Of a stretch of 8,440 nucleotides of DNA, positions 5,978-8,440 are shown in pieces. The number at the start of each line of letters is the position of its first letter. Position 1 is the stretch's first letter. The translations under genes were made by a program, and so were the position numbers. Below the pieces are notes generated by a model, which had not been told where the DNA came from, searched no databases, and saw only the letters and a program-made list of their open reading frames with translations. Source of the stretch: JBEKJU01 sp050011095 (lineage in GTDB: Bacteria > Desulfobacterota > Syntrophorhabdia > Syntrophorhabdales > WCHB1-27); NCBI GenBank assembly GCA_050011095.1, contig JBEKJU010000146.1, forward strand, positions 1-8,440, given 5' to 3'.

Positions 5978-8119
5978 TCAAGGGGCCGGGGCGCCATGCC
6001 CATCCAGGACCCTCCGCACGAGATGGGCCATTTCCTTTTTCGTCACAGGCTTCATGAGGAGCGCCTTTATCCCGGCCGAGGTCGCAGACTTTGCATCGAC
6101 CGAATGGCTGAACCCCGTGCAAAGGATGATCGGCAGATCAGGTCTCAGGGAAAGCATCTCGCCGGATAGCGTCAACCCGCTTATATACGGCATGGTCTGG
6201 TCCGTGATAACGAGATCGAAGGCAAGGGGGTTCAGTCTGAACATTGCCAATGCCTCTCTGCCGCCGGTCCTTGAGACGACCTGGTAGCCGAGCCCGGTCA
6301 AGAGTTCTTCTCCCATCTCCGCCAGCAATTCCTCATCATCAATAAAAAGAATCCGCTCGTGTCCTCGCGGCAGCGCTCCCCCGTCCTCGTCTTCCGACAG
6401 CGGGTGCTCCTCCTCAAGCCTTGGCAGGTACACGGCGAAAGTGGCGCCTCTCTCCGGCACGCTCTCCACGGTGATTGCTCCCCCGTGACTCTCTACAATG
6501 CCGAGGACGACGGAGAGGCCGAGGCCGGTGCCTTCACCCGCGCCCTTTGTCGTGAAGAAGGGTTCGAAGATTTTTGCGACAATCTCGCCGGGCACGCCCT
6601 CTCCGGTGTCGGTCACGGCCAGCCGCACGTAAGAACCCGGACTCATGGAGGAATGAGGCACTTCCGAGGTCGACGGGAAGGTGGCATCGCGCAGATCAAC
6701 GTCAATTGTTCCCCCCTTTTCCCTCATGGCATGCGCCGCATTGGTGCAGAGATTCATAATGACTTGTTGCATCTGCGACGGGTCCGCAAGTATAAAGCCT
6801 GTCCGCTTTGCGAAGTTCAGCCGCATCTCGATGGTGGAGGGGAGTGAAGCCCGGAGCAGCTTCATTGTCTCTTGAAGAAGGACGCCCAGATGCATCGGCT
6901 TCTTCTCCTGTTGAGACTGGCGACTGAACGTGAGGATCTGCTTCACCAGTTCTCTGCCCCGGATACCGGCGCTCAAGATCCTTTCGAAATCCCGTCGAAC
7001 CCTCTCTCCCTTCGGCGCCCTCTCCATGGCCATCTCGGAAAAACCGATGATCGCGGCCAAGATGTTGTTGAAATCGTGGGCAATGCCGCCCGCAAGGGTC
7101 CCTATGGCTTCGATCTTCTGCGCCTGTAGGAGCTGCCGCTCTACGCACCGGCGCTGCTCCGTTTCCGCCTGAAGGGTCTGGTAGGCCTCGCGCAATTCCG
7201 CCGTCCGTTCCGGTACCCTCTGTTCAAGTTCGTCGCGGGCTTCACGGAGGGCGTCCTCCATCTGCTTGCGCGCGGTGGTATCACGGACGTTGCATTGGAT
7301 CACGCTGCTGTGGTTCACCTGGTAGACGTTGCTCACGAACTCCACATCAATTTCCCGTCCGCTCTTTGTTCTGAGAGGAAGGTCTTCGTAGCGTATGTAT
7401 CCTTTCCGCTGAAGCTCCTTGAAGGCCGCCTTGCTCGCCTCCGCATTTTTGACGGCGCCTATCTGCCAGAGTCTCTTTCCCACGAATTCTTTGTAGCTAT
7501 ACCCCAGCATTTCAATCAGAAACGGATTGACATCACTTATCCGCCCGGTGTCCGCGTCGAGGATCAGGATACCGTCCTGGGCGGTTTCGAAGAGCCTACG
7601 GTATCGAGTTTCGGAAACCTTCAGGGCTTCATTCGCCTGCCTCAAGTCCGTGATATCTTCAATGGCGAGGAGGACCATTCTGGTGCCCACGTCTTCCTTG
7701 AATATCCGGCGGGCATTGAGGAGCATGGATTTAGGTCCGATAGCAGGGAATACGTGATCAACCTCGTAGTTGTCGAGTTTGGTGTTCCTGAATATGTCCT
7801 CGAGCAAAATCCGGAGCTGGGGGATATCCCACTGTCCGTTTCCGAGGTCGTAAAGGAAGTGAGCCAGCGTCTCGCCGGGTGATGTCCTGAAGGTCTCGTA
7901 GAAACTGCGGCTGGCCGAGAGCACCGACAGGTTCTCATCGAGCACCACAAGGGGTTCGCGTACGGTATCGATTATCGCCTCGGCGTACACACGGGCTTCG
8001 TGGGCCGCCGTCTCTGATCGGCTTAGCTCGGACTCCTCCCTCTCCAGTTCGGCAACGCGCCCCCGCAGTGCGGTGAGGTCTCTCATGAGCTGTTCTTTCG
8101 CGTTGCCCTCATCCTGCAT
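5978..8119 (-). CDS. Soluble PAS-PAS hybrid sensor histidine kinase with C-terminal receiver
   Basis: The 713 residues have no membrane segment, so the sensor is cytoplasmic. In order: an N-terminal coiled coil (about 5-45); PAS 1 (about 46-160, ending LLAIEDITDLRQ); PAS 2 (about 170-285, RYRRLFETAQDGILILD to VRDTTARKQ); a coiled coil (about 285-335); the HisKA domain with His348 in LAGGIAHDFNN; and a HATPase domain with N-box NLCTNAAHAM (456-465), DTGEGVP (504-510), FEPFFTTK (518-525) and GEGTGLGL (528-535). A receiver follows (588-706) with Asp594/Asp595, phospho-acceptor Asp640, Thr668 and Lys690. It should autophosphorylate His348 and pass phosphate to Asp640. The PAS ligand or cofactor cannot be read from sequence. 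The start is fixed by GGAGGT five bases ahead of the ATG. The gene overlaps the ftsH stop by 11 bases. The final output partner is unknown; the orphan receiver at 2640-3014 is a candidate. Confidence 0.97.
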   Translation of the reverse strand: MQDEGNAKEQLMRDLTALRGRVAELEREESELSRSETAAHEARVYAEAIIDTVREPLVVLDENLSVLSASRSFYETFRTSPGETLAHFLYDLGNGQWDIPQLRILLEDIFRNTKLDNYEVDHVFPAIGPKSMLLNARRIFKEDVGTRMVLLAIEDITDLRQANEALKVSETRYRRLFETAQDGILILDADTGRISDVNPFLIEMLGYSYKEFVGKRLWQIGAVKNAEASKAAFKELQRKGYIRYEDLPLRTKSGREIDVEFVSNVYQVNHSSVIQCNVRDTTARKQMEDALREARDELEQRVPERTAELREAYQTLQAETEQRRCVERQLLQAQKIEAIGTLAGGIAHDFNNILAAIIGFSEMAMERAPKGERVRRDFERILSAGIRGRELVKQILTFSRQSQQEKKPMHLGVLLQETMKLLRASLPSTIEMRLNFAKRTGFILADPSQMQQVIMNLCTNAAHAMREKGGTIDVDLRDATFPSTSEVPHSSMSPGSYVRLAVTDTGEGVPGEIVAKIFEPFFTTKGAGEGTGLGLSVVLGIVESHGGAITVESVPERGATFAVYLPRLEEEHPLSEDEDGGALPRGHERILFIDDEELLAEMGEELLTGLGYQVVSRTGGREALAMFRLNPLAFDLVITDQTMPYISGLTLSGEMLSLRPDLPIILCTGFSHSVDAKSATSAGIKALLMKPVTKKEMAHLVRRVLDGHGAPAP

Positions 8120-8440
8120 GTTCCACCTCCGTTCCGGTTTCCGACTTCGACCCGGCCAGCATGTCCCTCAATTCCTGTCCCTGCACAATTTCCTTCTCGG
8201 AAAGGAGACGCGCGAGATTATCGAGCACCTGCCGCCGCTGGGAAAGGATGTTCCGTACCCTTTGGTGGGCCCCTTCCATCACGCCCGAAATCTCCTCGTC
8301 AATCTGGGTCGCCTTTGTTTCGCTGTAGGTTTTGTTCGGTGAATAGCCCTCCGGCGGAAACACGGGCTGGCGAGGCGACTCGTAGGTGACCAGCCCCAGG
8401 CGGTCGCTCATGCCGTATTCCGCGACCATTGATCGGACGA
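8109..8440 (-). CDS. ftsH: ATP-dependent zinc metalloprotease FtsH, C-terminal part only
   Basis: The last 109 residues are in the window; the gene continues past the right edge. The visible part is the end of the protease domain and the tail: VRSMVAEYGMSDRLG is the FtsH signature that lies after the zinc ligands, and the helix DEEISGVMEGAHQRVRNILS followed by LARLLSEKEIVQGQEL is the typical C-terminal helical region. The AAA+ domain, HEAGH zinc site and membrane segments lie outside the window. FtsH is a membrane-anchored hexamer that degrades unstable membrane and cytosolic proteins. The insert between LVTYESPRQP and SETKATQIDEE (about 20 residues, Pro/Tyr-rich) is where FtsH proteins often carry a short variable loop. 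The stop codon lies inside the kinase gene, suggesting translational coupling. Confidence 0.93.
   Translation of the reverse strand, partial: VRSMVAEYGMSDRLGLVTYESPRQPVFPPEGYSPNKTYSETKATQIDEEISGVMEGAHQRVRNILSQRRQVLDNLARLLSEKEIVQGQELRDMLAGSKSETGTEVEHAG
8125..8130 (-). promoter_or_regulatory. Shine-Dalgarno of kinase gene inside the ftsH coding end
   Basis: GGAGGT lies five bases before the kinase ATG and within the last codons of ftsH. It decides the kinase start at 8119 and supports coupled translation of the two genes. Confidence 0.85.

Noticed and set aside
7295..7882. 195-codon plus-strand frame
   Set aside because: It is the antisense shadow of the PAS domains of the kinase and has no domain or ribosome site of its own.

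Overview
All recognisable genes in this window lie on the minus strand, so the biology reads from right to left. The order is: the 3' end of an ftsH-type membrane protease gene; a soluble PAS-PAS hybrid histidine kinase; a 370-base gap; a stomatin/slipin-type SPFH membrane protein; a cobalamin-binding radical SAM enzyme; a 57-residue CxxC/CxxC protein; a rho-independent terminator; a stand-alone receiver protein; and a P-type ATPase of the MgtA (P3B) class that runs off the left edge. I saw no rRNA, tRNA, CRISPR array, transposase or phage gene.

The sequence is moderately GC-rich. The kinase style (PAS domains, HisKA, HATPase, C-terminal receiver), the slipin and the B12-radical SAM protein suggest an anaerobic bacterium of the former Deltaproteobacteria (Desulfobacterota, for example a syntroph or sulfate reducer). 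This is a judgement from protein style and not a proven assignment. The genes look chromosomal.

The layout falls into three blocks. Block 1 (right, 8440-5978): ftsH overlaps the kinase gene by 11 bases, and the kinase Shine-Dalgarno lies inside the ftsH coding end, so the two are probably translationally coupled. Block 2 (5607-3092): slipin, radical SAM and the CxxC protein are spaced 28 and 90 bases apart, and a good terminator closes the unit. A possible 38-residue reading frame exactly bridges the 90-base gap. Block 3 (3014-1): the receiver protein and MgtA are separated by 108 bases holding a triple TGACC repeat and a hairpin, and MgtA has no clear Shine-Dalgarno.

One inferred theme is envelope state. 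FtsH and an SPFH protein both work at the membrane (FtsH pairs with the SPFH proteins HflK/HflC in E. coli), the radical SAM enzyme is of a type that can modify lipids or other secondary compounds, and MgtA imports Mg2+. The kinase and the receiver are a possible sensing pair, but the receiver has Glu where the conserved switch Lys should be and Asn in its acidic pair, so it may not signal by ordinary phosphorylation. Nothing here proves that the three blocks form one system.
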